A stretch of DNA of 52,554 nt from NCBI GenBank assembly GCA_017619835.1, contig JAFZRN010000016.1:1-52554 (forward strand). Direction: 5' to 3'. A program made the translations under genes and the position numbers. The DNA is from Eubacterium sp. (GTDB lineage: Bacteria > Bacillota > Clostridia > Lachnospirales > Lachnospiraceae). Shown here one piece after another: positions 31,411 through 40,212 of the stretch (position 1 is the first letter of the stretch; each line of letters begins with the position of its first letter). The notes below the pieces were generated by a model. The model did not search any database. It was not told the DNA's origin and was given only the letters and a program-made list of their open reading frames with translations.

Positions 31411-32535
31411 TTAACCTTTCATTTTTTCCCAACCGGAATCTATCATAACCTTTAGCTCATCCAGAGTCCTGATTCCTCCGAGCGCATCATACGCAGTAAC
31501 ACACGAGGCTCCCTCGGCAGTCGCAAAATGCATACAATCCTCCGGACCATAACCCGAAAGGATAGCAGTGAGAAATGCCGCGATACTCGTATCACCCGCT
31601 CCGGTACCCGATATAACCTTGTCAACCATATAGCTCTTTTCAAAAATGGAAATGTCTTCCCACGCCCCAGTATCTAAGCCAATACTATCCGGCAATCTAC
31701 TTAATTCCTCTTTACCACGCGTGCTGAGATACATTCCCGGAACGCCACATTTGATAAGCACGATCTTCGCACCCATCTGCTTACATCTATCTGCGATCGG
31801 GATTATATCTTTTTCGATATCAAGTACTTCACAGAAATCTCCGACTCCTGCCTTCCTTCGGCTCTCATCGAATTTCTCCCTGTCGAGCATGAACATCAGC
31901 TCCTCAATACTCGGCACGAATATATCTGTATAAGGAAGAACTTTCTCAAGGATAATCTCCCAATTAATCCGTCCGGCATCAGAATCGGGATTTATTGCAG
32001 CCAGATCAAGAGAAGTAGCCGCACCGCATTCCTTTACGATTCGGAAAAGTCTTACCAGCTCATTTCCGTTATTCTCATACATTTTCTTCATAAGAGTGGG
32101 GTAGCCGAAGTGGAAAAGAGCAGTACCTTCAAGCATTTCACTGCTTATATCATCTGCCGAAAAAGTATCGTTGGCTCCGGGATTATGAAGAAATATCCTG
32201 TCGATTCCGGGAACCGCAAGAACAACAGAATAAGAAGTGCTTTCGCCATCTTTTCTTATAAGGCCGTCAGCACCACCGTAGCTGTCAACGATTGAATAAA
32301 CCATATCGCCGAAAGCATCATTTCCGATCTTTCCCAAGAGCGCGACGTCATTTCCCAGAAGCTTCATCGCAAGTCCGGTATTGGCAACGGATCCGCCTGT
32401 ATGAATATCCGCGTCCTTGACATTTACAAGACTTCCGGGGATCATGATATCCTGAATCTTATCCACTTCCCTGGAAACTATAGTCGGAGTAATATCAATG
32501 CAGATATGCCCTGCCGCTATGACTTTTTTCTTCAT
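31411..32535 (-). CDS. PfkB-family carbohydrate kinase
   Basis: A 374-residue ribokinase-like kinase. The N-terminal AAGHICIDITPT and the substrate-side HTGGSVANTGLAMKLLG (about 44-60) precede the catalytic GTGAGDTSIAAFL (about 316-328), with the general-base Asp in GAGD. It is longer than usual ribokinases because of an insertion around 230-250. GGGGG lies five bases before ATG 32533-32535; the longer frame to 32583 overlaps the promoter and is not used. It is the first gene of a six-gene operon (kinase, aldolase, TraX, PNPOx-like, lipoprotein, HD). Confidence 0.9.
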   Translation of the reverse strand: MKKKVIAAGHICIDITPTIVSREVDKIQDIMIPGSLVNVKDADIHTGGSVANTGLAMKLLGNDVALLGKIGNDAFGDMVYSIVDSYGGADGLIRKDGESTSYSVVLAVPGIDRIFLHNPGANDTFSADDISSEMLEGTALFHFGYPTLMKKMYENNGNELVRLFRIVKECGAATSLDLAAINPDSDAGRINWEIILEKVLPYTDIFVPSIEELMFMLDREKFDESRRKAGVGDFCEVLDIEKDIIPIADRCKQMGAKIVLIKCGVPGMYLSTRGKEELSRLPDSIGLDTGAWEDISIFEKSYMVDKVISGTGAGDTSIAAFLTAILSGYGPEDCMHFATAEGASCVTAYDALGGIRTLDELKVMIDSGWEKMKG

Positions 32536-32568
32536 GGTACACCCCCTTCCCCTGGAGATAATGACTTT

Positions 32569-32587
32569 TGACACTAATGTCATTATA
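32569..32587 (-). promoter_or_regulatory. Promoter and possible operator of the kinase-aldolase operon
   Basis: On the minus strand TGTTATAAT (extended -10; TATAAT at 32582-32587) overlaps the palindrome TGACATTAGTGTCA (32569-32582). The palindrome lies at the expected transcription start, where a repressor would block RNA polymerase. No regulator gene is adjacent. Confidence 0.55.
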
Positions 32588-32629
32588 ACAAAAATGAGTA
32601 AATAGGAACATTCCCTATTTACTCATTTT
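32588..32629 (-). terminator. Intrinsic terminator after jag
   Basis: AAAATGAGTAAATAGG pairs with CCTATTTACTCATTTT around a seven-base loop, followed by TTTTTGTT on the minus strand. It ends the rpmH-to-jag operon. Confidence 0.85.
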
Positions 32630-32650
32630 GATTTTTAATTTGTTATTTAA

Positions 32651-33526
32651 TTAGCGATTACCGTTTTTCTTCGGATAGATCACAACCTTACGATATGGCT
32701 CTTCGCCTTCTGACTTGGTTGTTACGAATCTGTCGTTCTGGAGAGTTGAGTGGATGATTCTTCTCTCATATGGATTCATCGGCTCAAGTGAGAATGATCT
32801 TCTTGATCTCTTAACCTTGAAAGCGATGTTCTTGGCAAGATTCTCAAGTGTCTCTCTACGTCTCTCACGATAATTCTCTGTATCAAGCTTTACTCTTATA
32901 TAAGTATCACACTTCTTGTTTACGAAGAGGCTGATAAGATACTGAAGTGAATCAAGTGTCTGTCCGCGCTTTCCGATGATAACTCCCATCTCGGGACCTT
33001 CAACATCGATGCTCATTGTTCTTGTCATCTTATCAAGAGCTACTTCAATACTTGCTTCAAGCTCCATAGCTGCGAAGAGCTTCTCAAGATATTGCTTTGT
33101 CTCATCGATGATAGAATCATCAATCTCTGCAGGCTGAAGATTCTCTTCTTCCTTCTTCTCTTCAAAGGCTTTCTCTTCCTGCTTTACATCTTCTGTAAAT
33201 TCAGGCTGATCATCCTTCTTATCATTCTTCTTTGTTTCTTCTTCCTTCTTAGGTGCCGGCTTTGAAGCAGGCTTCTTAGCTCCTGAAGACTTTCTTCCAT
33301 TTCTTGAAGGCTTCTTAGCTGTAGCAAGGATATCATCGATATCATCCTTAACTTCCTTCTTAGCCTTTGCCTTGATTACTGCGGGCTTTGATCCGATTCC
33401 GAGAAATCCTGATGTACCCTTACTAACTACTTCTATATCAAGCTCTGAGCTTGCGATTCCAAGTGTGGTTGCTGCCTCTATTATGGCATCTTCTACGGTC
33501 TTGCCGCTAAATTCTCTAAATTCCAT
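32651..33526 (-). CDS. jag: RNA-binding protein Jag/KhpB (SpoIIIJ-associated)
   Basis: A 291-residue RNA-binding protein. The Jag_N domain is at residues 1-55 (FREFSGKTVEDAIIEAA), a Lys/Glu-rich linker runs from about 60 to 130, a KH domain carries VIIGKRGQTLDSLQYL (GKRG near 183-186), and a C-terminal R3H domain carries RERRRETLENLAKN and MNPYERRIIHSTLQ. KhpB works with KhpA in small-RNA and cell-division control in Firmicutes. It follows yidC by six bases, the canonical position. Confidence 0.95.
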   Translation of the reverse strand: MEFREFSGKTVEDAIIEAATTLGIASSELDIEVVSKGTSGFLGIGSKPAVIKAKAKKEVKDDIDDILATAKKPSRNGRKSSGAKKPASKPAPKKEEETKKNDKKDDQPEFTEDVKQEEKAFEEKKEEENLQPAEIDDSIIDETKQYLEKLFAAMELEASIEVALDKMTRTMSIDVEGPEMGVIIGKRGQTLDSLQYLISLFVNKKCDTYIRVKLDTENYRERRRETLENLAKNIAFKVKRSRRSFSLEPMNPYERRIIHSTLQNDRFVTTKSEGEEPYRKVVIYPKKNGNR

Positions 33527-33532
33527 TCTTTC

Positions 33533-34879
33533 TTATACCCCCGAATCGTTGAAGCGCTTCACTGCATTTGCTCTGTCTGCAAGTGAACCCTTCCTAGGTT
33601 TCTTACTGTTGTCTGTTTCAAATGATTCCTCACCGGCAGATGATTCATCACTTTCTGTGGCGCTGTCGCCATCATAATTCTTAAGGTTCATATTACCGTA
33701 TTTGTTAAGAGTCATATTTTTAGATGCAGGGGATCTGTCTTCCTGAGGAGCCTGTCCCGTAGCTGCTTCCATGAAACGCTCTGAAAGAGTCTTCTTACCG
33801 CTGGCCTTTCTCTTTGCAACTTCCTTCTCAGCCTTAAGTCTCTGAGCCTCGACAATCTTCTCCATATCAACATGGTTATAATAGAAATTAGTACCAACTG
33901 TGATAAGGAAACTTAAAAGAGCAGAAGTTGCCCAATAGATACCAAGACCTGCAGGTGCACTTACTGTAACCGCAAATGACATGATAGGCATGAAGTACAT
34001 AGTTCTCTTCATTGACTTCATCTGAGCATCCTGCTGAGGATCACCTGTCTCACCCATAGGTGTAACAAGCATAGCAAGAAGCTGACATACAAATGAAGCG
34101 ATCGGTATGATCAAAGCCGGTGTAAGTCTGAGTCCCGGTGCCTCTGTCAGGTTGATTCCGAATATAAAATTGTTAACTCTGCTGATTGCTTCCTGATTAT
34201 TTGCGATAGCTGTTGCTACATCAGGATTAGCACTGAATGCCTGTGAAAGCTTTGCAAAAAGATCATCATTACATTTGAAAATGATGTCTATGATCTGCTC
34301 AAAAATCTTTTTACCTTCATCGGTTCCGAAATTAGTTGCAATATTAAACTCTGAAAGTTTTGATGCAATTCTTGTTATCTTATTATCAGCTATAAATGTA
34401 TTCAGTATTTCATATGCACCATTAGTCTTTGAGATAGCAGTAGCTATAGGCTCATAAAGTGCATGGATCTTCGGAACATATGATGGGATATTCTGGATAA
34501 CATTATAAAGTCCGATAAATATGGGGAACTGAAGAAGTGAAGTAAGACAACCCTGGGTCATCTTAATACCATATTTTTCCTGAAGCTCTTTTGTTTCTTT
34601 CTGCTGGGCAAGCATAGAGTCCTGATCTTTCTTACCCTTATACTTCTTTGTGATCTTATTAAACTCAGGACGAAGATACTGTTGAACCTTAGACGATTTT
34701 GTCTGTTTCAGATTGAATGGGAACAGAATTAATCTTGTTACTATAGTAAATATAACTATACTGAGAGCGATTGATTCAACACCCATTCCGTTAAATAAAA
34801 TATAGATAGCATTAAAAATCTTGCCCAGTAACCAGGTTACCGGACCCATGATAATGCCAGTGTTCTGTGTTAAGATCAT
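33533..34879 (-). CDS. yidC: Membrane protein insertase YidC/OxaA
   Basis: A 448-residue insertase. It lacks the large periplasmic domain, as in Gram-positives. About five transmembrane segments are visible, with the conserved SIVIFTIVTRLILFPFNLKQ and QGCLTSLLQFPIFIGLYNVI regions. An insertion of about 100 residues (about 130-235) separates two hydrophobic parts. The C-terminal cytoplasmic tail is long and charged (about 360-448). GAGGAG lies six bases before the start. It inserts membrane proteins alone or with SecYEG. It lies between yidD and jag. Confidence 0.95.
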   Translation of the reverse strand: MILTQNTGIIMGPVTWLLGKIFNAIYILFNGMGVESIALSIVIFTIVTRLILFPFNLKQTKSSKVQQYLRPEFNKITKKYKGKKDQDSMLAQQKETKELQEKYGIKMTQGCLTSLLQFPIFIGLYNVIQNIPSYVPKIHALYEPIATAISKTNGAYEILNTFIADNKITRIASKLSEFNIATNFGTDEGKKIFEQIIDIIFKCNDDLFAKLSQAFSANPDVATAIANNQEAISRVNNFIFGINLTEAPGLRLTPALIIPIASFVCQLLAMLVTPMGETGDPQQDAQMKSMKRTMYFMPIMSFAVTVSAPAGLGIYWATSALLSFLITVGTNFYYNHVDMEKIVEAQRLKAEKEVAKRKASGKKTLSERFMEAATGQAPQEDRSPASKNMTLNKYGNMNLKNYDGDSATESDESSAGEESFETDNSKKPRKGSLADRANAVKRFNDSGV

Positions 34880-34890
34880 TACGAACTCCT

Positions 34891-35103
34891 CTATGGAACC
34901 GGATCATATCCGCCCTTATTAAAAGGGTTACATCTCAGTATCCTCCATACCGAAAGCAGAGTACCCCTTACAAATCCATACTTTTCATAAGCCTGAATAG
35001 CATATTCAGAGCAGGTTGGATAGAATATACAGGTTCCATGTCCTTTTAAATTAGACAAATGTTTTCTGTAGAATTTGATAATAGCAATACAAATCTTTTT
35101 CAT
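34891..35103 (-). CDS. yidD: Membrane protein insertion efficiency factor YidD
   Basis: A 70-residue protein with an amphipathic N-terminal helix ([17 protein letters not shown]) and the family motif [19 protein letters not shown] with CRYPxCSxYA-type cysteines, then [20 protein letters not shown]. Normal length. It lies between rnpA and yidC as in most Firmicutes. Confidence 0.95.
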   Translation of the reverse strand: MKKICIAIIKFYRKHLSNLKGHGTCIFYPTCSEYAIQAYEKYGFVRGTLLSVWRILRCNPFNKGGYDPVP

Positions 35104-35128
35104 AACACATTATTAATAGGTAGAAACT

Positions 35129-35464
35129 CTACAAAGCTATCTTCGATATACGACATAAATGCAGGAAAGCGCTTTCTATTTCGTGAAAGTTCTTTCCCTT
35201 TGCCGTATTTCTTGCTACCACAACTATATCGTAGCCTGATTTTATACTTTCTTTATTAAGACGATAGCTTTCTCTTATGAGACGAGTTATCCTGTGTCTA
35301 ACAACACTATTACCGACCTTCTTACTTACAGAGATTCCAATTCTACTGTACATCCGGTCGTTTGGTCTGATGTACATCACAAGATATTTGTTAGCCGACG
35401 ATTCTCTGTGGTTATACACCTGGCTAAAATCTCTGTAATTCTTAAGTGAATTGATATTTTTCAT
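35129..35464 (-). CDS. rnpA: Ribonuclease P protein component
   Basis: A 111-residue basic protein subunit of RNase P, which matures tRNA 5' ends. The RNR motif is present as KVGNSVVRHRITRLIRESYR (about 48-67), preceded by RIGISVSKK. It lies eight bases after rpmH in the canonical origin-adjacent operon. Confidence 0.95.
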   Translation of the reverse strand: MKNINSLKNYRDFSQVYNHRESSANKYLVMYIRPNDRMYSRIGISVSKKVGNSVVRHRITRLIRESYRLNKESIKSGYDIVVVARNTAKGKNFHEIESAFLHLCRISKIAL

Positions 35465-35471
35465 AAATCAC

Positions 35472-35606
35472 TTACACTGTGAGAGCTTTTCTGCCCTTTG
35501 CACGTCTTGCTGAAAGAACCTTACGTCCGTTAGCTGTACTCATTCTCTTTCTGAAGCCGTGAACCTTAGACCTCTGTCTTTTCTTAGGCTGAAATGTCAT
35601 TTTCAT
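35472..35606 (-). CDS. rpmH: 50S ribosomal protein L34
   Basis: A 44-residue protein, [18 protein letters not shown] followed by [20 protein letters not shown] and RKALTV. It matches L34 along its full length and is the first gene of the leftward operon. A GGAAGTATACAG stretch precedes the start. Confidence 0.97.
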   Translation of the reverse strand: MKMTFQPKKRQRSKVHGFRKRMSTANGRKVLSARRAKGRKALTV

Positions 35607-35659
35607 AACTGTATACTTCCTTTCTCATTATATTTTTGCTCTAAGGGCAAATCTACAAT

Positions 35660-35688
35660 ATTATATTTTTATAGGCCCTAAAAGTCAA
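35660..35688 (-). promoter_or_regulatory. Promoter of rpmH-rnpA-yidD-yidC-jag
   Basis: TTGACT (35683-35688), 17 bases and TATAAT (35660-35665) on the minus strand, about 50 bases before the rpmH start. Confidence 0.88.
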
Positions 35689-35914
35689 GTAAAATAAGCC
35701 TTTTCGGGCTATTACTTATTAACAAAAAAAATTTTCGTTAACATAAGTTTTCAACATTTTGTTAATATTTTGTTGATAACTTGCGTATTTTCTGTTCATT
35801 TCTGTGTGATAAATTTGAAATTTGACTTATTTATTGATTTTTTTAAAATGTTACAATTCACAATTTTCGGTCCGTAAATTTACATAATTTACTGTTTATG
35901 CGGGCTCTAAAAAC

Positions 35915-35943
35915 TTGTGAAAAACATCACTTTGTAGTAGAAT
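35915..35943 (+). promoter_or_regulatory. Promoter of dnaA
   Basis: TTGTGA (35915-35920), 17 bases, TAGAAT (35938-35943). The ribosome binding site TAGGAGAT follows before ATG 35979. Confidence 0.75.
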
Positions 35944-35978
35944 ATAGAAGTGTTATTTTGCCCTGTAGGAGATAAAAA

Positions 35979-37406
35979 ATGAAAGAACAGATTATTAATA
36001 ACTGGGATCAGATACTTAATATTCTAGAAACACATTATGACGTATCAAAAATAATAATCGAAACATGGATCAAGCCTCTTAATATATATGATATCAAGGA
36101 TAATACTATCTATTTTTATGTTGATGAGAAAAGAGGCAAGCACGGAGTAGATTATCTTCGCAATAAGGGATATGATATGTTCCTTCTTTCCTCGATAAGA
36201 GAGTTTTTTAATGACTCATCCATTGAACTTATCATCGACGAAAAATATAAATTTATTGTAAATGAGGACGAAGGCTCTGAAGAATCTATATCTATAGATA
36301 CTCCTTACAGCGCCGATTATTATGCTGCTCTTAAACGTAGTAATCTTGATCCTAATTATACATTTGAGAATTTCGTCATCGGCGAAAGTAACAGGCATGC
36401 CTATGCAACCTGTACTGCTGTTGCCGATCTTCCGAGCCAGGATGCACTTAATCCACTTTTCCTTTATGGAGGTTCCGGACTTGGTAAGACACATCTCATA
36501 CAGTCAATAGCACATTTTATACTTCAGCATAATCCATCTATGAATGTTCTCTATGCTTCATCGGAGAAATTCACTAACGATATCATTACGGCTATCCAGA
36601 ATAATAAGACTGAAGAGTTCCGCCAGAAATATCGTCAGGTAGATGTACTTATAATAGATGATATTCAGGAAATCATTGGTAAAGAGAGAACCCAGCAGGA
36701 ATTCTTCAACACATTTAACTTCTTATATGAAGAAAAGAAGCAGATAATTCTTTCATCCGATAGACCGCCAAAGGAAATGAAACACTTAGAGGAAAGACTT
36801 CGTTCACGTTTTGAATGGGGTGTTCCAATCGATATCCAGGCTCCTGATTATGAGACACGTGTAGCAATACTTCATAATAAAGCTGATAAGCTCGGACTTA
36901 ACGGACTTCCGGAATATGCTTTCAATTATATAGCTGAAAACCTGTATTCAAATGTTCGTCAGCTTGAAGGTGCTCTTAATATCATTAAGATGTATCTCAA
37001 AATCAACAATATCAACCTTTTCTATGATAACAAGAATGATGAGGAATATAAGCAGGAGATAATGGACACTATAAAGGACGCACTTAAAGACCTTATCTCG
37101 GAAGACTCCGATATGAGTGTAACTCCTGATAAGATATTATCAACAGTTTCTGAACATATGAGTGTTAGTATCAATGACATTAAGTCCACAAAAAGAAGTA
37201 AGGACATTGCAATCGCACGTCAGACTGTTATGTATCTATGCCGTAATATGACTGACAAGAGTCTTCAGTCTATAGGAGAAACAGTAGGCGGAAAGGATCA
37301 TGCCACTGTTTATAACGGTATTAAAAGAATAGAAGAAAAGATCAAGAAGGATTCAGCCTTTGAATCTTCCGTAAATGTCATCATAAACAAACTTAATCCA
37401 CAATAA
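35979..37406 (+). CDS. dnaA: Chromosomal replication initiator DnaA
   Basis: A 475-residue AAA+ initiator. Domain I (about 1-85, helicase-loading) includes ETWIKPLNIYDI. A short acidic linker (EDEGSEES) makes domain II. Domain III has Walker A GGSGLGKTHL (about 163-172), Walker B VLIIDDIQ (about 224-231) and the arginine-finger region ERLRSRFEWG. Domain IV has the DnaA-box-binding signature GGKDHATVYNGIKRIEEKI near the C-terminus. Slightly longer than Bacillus DnaA. It lies at the right end of oriC. Confidence 0.98.
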   Translation: MKEQIINNWDQILNILETHYDVSKIIIETWIKPLNIYDIKDNTIYFYVDEKRGKHGVDYLRNKGYDMFLLSSIREFFNDSSIELIIDEKYKFIVNEDEGSEESISIDTPYSADYYAALKRSNLDPNYTFENFVIGESNRHAYATCTAVADLPSQDALNPLFLYGGSGLGKTHLIQSIAHFILQHNPSMNVLYASSEKFTNDIITAIQNNKTEEFRQKYRQVDVLIIDDIQEIIGKERTQQEFFNTFNFLYEEKKQIILSSDRPPKEMKHLEERLRSRFEWGVPIDIQAPDYETRVAILHNKADKLGLNGLPEYAFNYIAENLYSNVRQLEGALNIIKMYLKINNINLFYDNKNDEEYKQEIMDTIKDALKDLISEDSDMSVTPDKILSTVSEHMSVSINDIKSTKRSKDIAIARQTVMYLCRNMTDKSLQSIGETVGGKDHATVYNGIKRIEEKIKKDSAFESSVNVIINKLNPQ

Positions 37407-37527
37407 TAAAAGTCATCCAACACATTTTCGGTAAAAAAATAAACACCGGAAAGTGACTGAAATAAATGCTTGAAAGCACATTTCAACAAATCAACAGCCC
37501 TTATTACTATTACTACTAATTAATCTA

Positions 37528-37533
37528 TATAAT
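37528..37533 (+). promoter_or_regulatory. Possible -10 element for dnaN
   Basis: TATAAT lies 38 bases before the dnaN start in the 164-base dnaA-dnaN gap. The matching -35 (TTACTA-like, about 37504) is weak. Confidence 0.4.
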
Positions 37534-37570
37534 AATTGTAAAAGGCGCGAGCATATGAAAGGACAAAATT

Positions 37571-38686
37571 ATGAGAATCAAATGTAAAAAGTCAAACCTT
37601 CAGGCAGGAATAAGTATTGTCTCAAAGGCAGTAGCTGCTAAGACAACAAAGCCAATCCTTGAATGTATACTTCTTGAGGCTAAGGGTGGAGAGCTTAAGC
37701 TTACTGCTAACAATCTTACTCTCGGAATCGAGACATTTATCGAATGTACTATCCTGGAAGAAGGAGTTATAGCACTTAATGCCAAGCTTTTCTCAGATAT
37801 TATAAGAAAGCTTCAGGATAGTGAGATAGATATAGAAACAAATTCTGATTATAAGACAACAATTGTTTGTGAGAAGTCACGCTTCAGTATTCCATGCTGG
37901 ACAGGTGAAGAATTTCCCGAGCTTACATCTGTTAATAAGGAAAAGAGTATTGTTATCTCACAGCTTGGTCTTAAGGATATTATAAGACAGACAATATTTT
38001 CTGTTTCGGATAATGAAAATTCAAAGCTTATGAGTGGTGAGCTTTTCGAAGTTAAGAATAATGAGCTTTCGGTTGTATCACTTGATGGTCACAGAATATC
38101 AATGAGAAAAGTAGGACTTAAGGGTGAGAATTCTGATGTAACAGCAGTTGTTCCCGGAAAGACTCTTCAGGAAGTTAGTAAGATCATAAGCGGAGATTCC
38201 GAGGAAGAGGTTACTCTTTATTTTGCAGACAGAAATCTCAGTTTTGAATTTGACAGAACAAGAGTTGTTTCAAGACTTATCGAAGGTGAATATTTCAAGA
38301 TAGCTCATATGCTTACAATGGATACTGATCTTATGATCAAGGCTAATAGAAATGAGCTCATCGGTTGTATAGACAGAGCATCTCTTCTTATCCAGGAAAC
38401 TGATAAGAAGCCGATCATCGTAAGTGTTAAGAATGATAATAATCTTTATATCAGACTTGATACCAATATAGGATCTCTTAATGAAGAGATGGAGATTGAA
38501 AAAGAAGGCGGCGAGATCATAATCGGATTTAATCCTTCATTTATAATGGATGCTCTCAGAGTTATTGATGATGATAAGGTGAATATTTATATGAAGGATT
38601 CAAAGAGTCCGTGTCTTATCAAGGATGCGGATGGTACCTTCACGTACATAATTCTTCCGATCAACATCAATCCTGACGCATATTAA
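37571..38686 (+). CDS. dnaN: DNA polymerase III beta subunit (sliding clamp)
   Basis: A 371-residue clamp with the three-domain beta fold. It begins MRIKCKKSNLQAGISIVSKA, contains ETNSDYKTTI in domain I and MSGELFEVKNNELSVVSLDG in domain II, and ends TFTYIILPININPDAY, close to the usual 'IMPxRI' terminus. It tethers polymerase III to DNA. It follows dnaA in the canonical order. After its stop comes an unusual 230-base gap with a structured repeat before the S4 gene. Confidence 0.97.
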   Translation: MRIKCKKSNLQAGISIVSKAVAAKTTKPILECILLEAKGGELKLTANNLTLGIETFIECTILEEGVIALNAKLFSDIIRKLQDSEIDIETNSDYKTTIVCEKSRFSIPCWTGEEFPELTSVNKEKSIVISQLGLKDIIRQTIFSVSDNENSKLMSGELFEVKNNELSVVSLDGHRISMRKVGLKGENSDVTAVVPGKTLQEVSKIISGDSEEEVTLYFADRNLSFEFDRTRVVSRLIEGEYFKIAHMLTMDTDLMIKANRNELIGCIDRASLLIQETDKKPIIVSVKNDNNLYIRLDTNIGSLNEEMEIEKEGGEIIIGFNPSFIMDALRVIDDDKVNIYMKDSKSPCLIKDADGTFTYIILPININPDAY

Positions 38687-38740
38687 GAGATAGAGTAGGG
38701 GCAGCTGGAAATTAAAGTTGTGTAAGAGCAGCTGTGAGTT

Positions 38741-38847
38741 GAAGCGGGTATACCGCAACCATGTTCCCCTTCGAGTGCCGGAGAAGGCACCCGAAGTGAA
38801 ACAGGATTGCGCCCTCCCGCGCTTACTGAATTAGAAACGGACGCTGC
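38741..38847 (+). repeat. 107-nt dispersed structured repeat, copy 2
   Basis: This copy matches 16145-16251 (minus strand) at 103 of 107 positions with no gaps. The central hairpin is TTCGAGTGCC, a GGAGAA loop and GGCACCCGAA, extended by TGTT/AACA and GCAACC/GGATTGC. The stretch before it (38694-38740) has TAGGGGCAGCTG and GAGCAGCTGTGA, resembling the region upstream of copy 1. It lies between dnaN and the S4-domain gene, in the orientation of dnaN. Confidence 0.88.
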
Positions 38848-38852
38848 AGATA

Positions 38853-38887
38853 ATGTGACAAAACATCTCTGAGAAGAATTGTCACAT
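38853..38887 (+). repeat. ATGTGACAA hairpin after the structured repeat
   Basis: ATGTGACAA and TTGTCACAT form a nine-base stem around a 17-base loop, five bases after the 107-nt repeat. The stem shares the GTGACA core with the hairpins at 10861-10889 and 46399-46427. Confidence 0.6.
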
Positions 38888-38916
38888 AATGAATCGTAAA
38901 TTGAGAGGATTTATAA

Positions 38917-39126
38917 ATGGATATATCAATCCGTGAGGGTGAAGAGTTTATAAAGTTAGGGCAGGCTATGAAGAAGGCCGGGCTGGTTGGATCCGGGCTG
39001 GATGCCAAGATAATTATTCAGGATGGTCTTGTTAAGGTTAATGGTGAGACCGATACGAGAAGAGGCAGAAAGCTTTTTCCGGGTGATAGCTTTGAGTACG
39101 ATGGTAAGGTAGTGAATATAAAATGA
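38917..39126 (+). CDS. yaaA: S4-domain RNA-binding protein (YaaA/RlbA type)
   Basis: A 69-residue protein. The S4 signature FIKLGQAMKKAGLVGSG, then IQDGLVKVNGETDTRRGRKL, fills almost the whole chain. It is the conserved small gene between dnaN and recF in Firmicutes, possibly a ribosome-associated factor. TTGAGAGGATT precedes the start. It ends eight bases before recF. Confidence 0.94.
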   Translation: MDISIREGEEFIKLGQAMKKAGLVGSGLDAKIIIQDGLVKVNGETDTRRGRKLFPGDSFEYDGKVVNIK

Positions 39127-39134
39127 GGTAGATC

Positions 39135-40211
39135 ATGTATATTGAGTCACTAGCCTTAAATAATTTCAGAAATTATAATAATTTAGATATTAATTTCAGT
39201 GATCATATAAATATTTTGTATGGTGATAATGCCCAGGGTAAGACTAATATTCTTGAAGCTATTTATCTTGCTGCGACGACGAAGTCGCACAGAGGTTCGA
39301 AGGATAAGGAGATTATCGGATTTGGGCAGGAAGAGTCACATATAAGGCTGAATCTTAAGAAGAAGGATGTTGGTCACAGGATCGATATGCATCTCAGAAA
39401 GAATCAGTCGAAGGGTGTGGCTATTGATTCTATTCCGATAAGGCGTTCTACCGAACTGTTCGGGCTGATCAATATTATCATGTTTTCACCCGAAGATCTT
39501 TCGGTTGTGAAGAATGGTCCCGGCGAGAGACGACGCTTCATGGATATGGAGATATGTCAGCTGAGCAGGATCTATTACAGCAATCTTCTAAAGTATAATA
39601 AGATCCTGGATCAGAGGAACAGCCTCTTAAAGAGAATGTATTTTGATAAATCGGCTGAGGATACGCTTGATGTGTGGGATGATCAGCTGGTTGAGACCGG
39701 AAACTCGATAATTAGTGAGCGAAGAAACTTTATAGAGATGATAAATGATATCATCCGCGACATTCATCAGAAGATAACTTCCGGTAAGGAAGATATTGAA
39801 ATAAAATATGAACCGAATATCGACGAGAAATCATTTGCAAAGGTATTAAAGAATAAGAGGCAGCTGGATATCAAAAATACCGTTACAATGACTGGTCCCC
39901 ACAGGGACGATTTCGGAATCTATATCAATGGAAATGACGTCAGAGTTTACGGTTCACAGGGACAGCAGCGTACCGCGGCGCTTTCGTTAAAGCTTGCGGA
40001 GATCGAGCTGGTTAAAAAGATAATAAATGATAATCCGATCCTGCTCCTGGATGATGTTATGTCGGAGTTGGATTCAAAGAGAAGGGATTCGCTTCTTGAA
40101 GGGATCGGAGATATACAGACCATCATAACCTGTACGGGCTATGATGACTTTATCCGTCAGAGAGTGGCGGTGGATAAGATATACAAAATTAGTGATGGAA
40201 GGATTGTATAA
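39135..40211 (+). CDS. recF: DNA repair protein RecF
   Basis: A 358-residue SMC-like ATPase that loads RecA at gaps. The N-terminus [19 protein letters not shown] leads into Walker [14 protein letters not shown] (about 30-42). The signature is [19 protein letters not shown] (about 270-288) and Walker B is [18 protein letters not shown] (about 300-317). The stop (40209-40211) is one base before the gyrB start. Confidence 0.97.
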   Translation: MYIESLALNNFRNYNNLDINFSDHINILYGDNAQGKTNILEAIYLAATTKSHRGSKDKEIIGFGQEESHIRLNLKKKDVGHRIDMHLRKNQSKGVAIDSIPIRRSTELFGLINIIMFSPEDLSVVKNGPGERRRFMDMEICQLSRIYYSNLLKYNKILDQRNSLLKRMYFDKSAEDTLDVWDDQLVETGNSIISERRNFIEMINDIIRDIHQKITSGKEDIEIKYEPNIDEKSFAKVLKNKRQLDIKNTVTMTGPHRDDFGIYINGNDVRVYGSQGQQRTAALSLKLAEIELVKKIINDNPILLLDDVMSELDSKRRDSLLEGIGDIQTIITCTGYDDFIRQRVAVDKIYKISDGRIV

Positions 40212-40212
40212 A

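Larger units (their letters stand above)
35607..35978. other. Putative oriC intergenic region
   Basis: This 372-bp, very AT-rich gap separates divergent rpmH and dnaA. DnaA-box-like 9-mers include TGTTGATAA at 35771-35779 (one mismatch to the complement of TTATCCACA), TTATTAACA at 35716-35724 and GTGTGATAA at 35804-35812. Between 35815 and 35870 there are only A/T-rich tracts suitable for unwinding. The rpmH and dnaA promoters lie at its two ends. Position, strand switch and nearby parS sites all support the origin. Confidence 0.85.
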
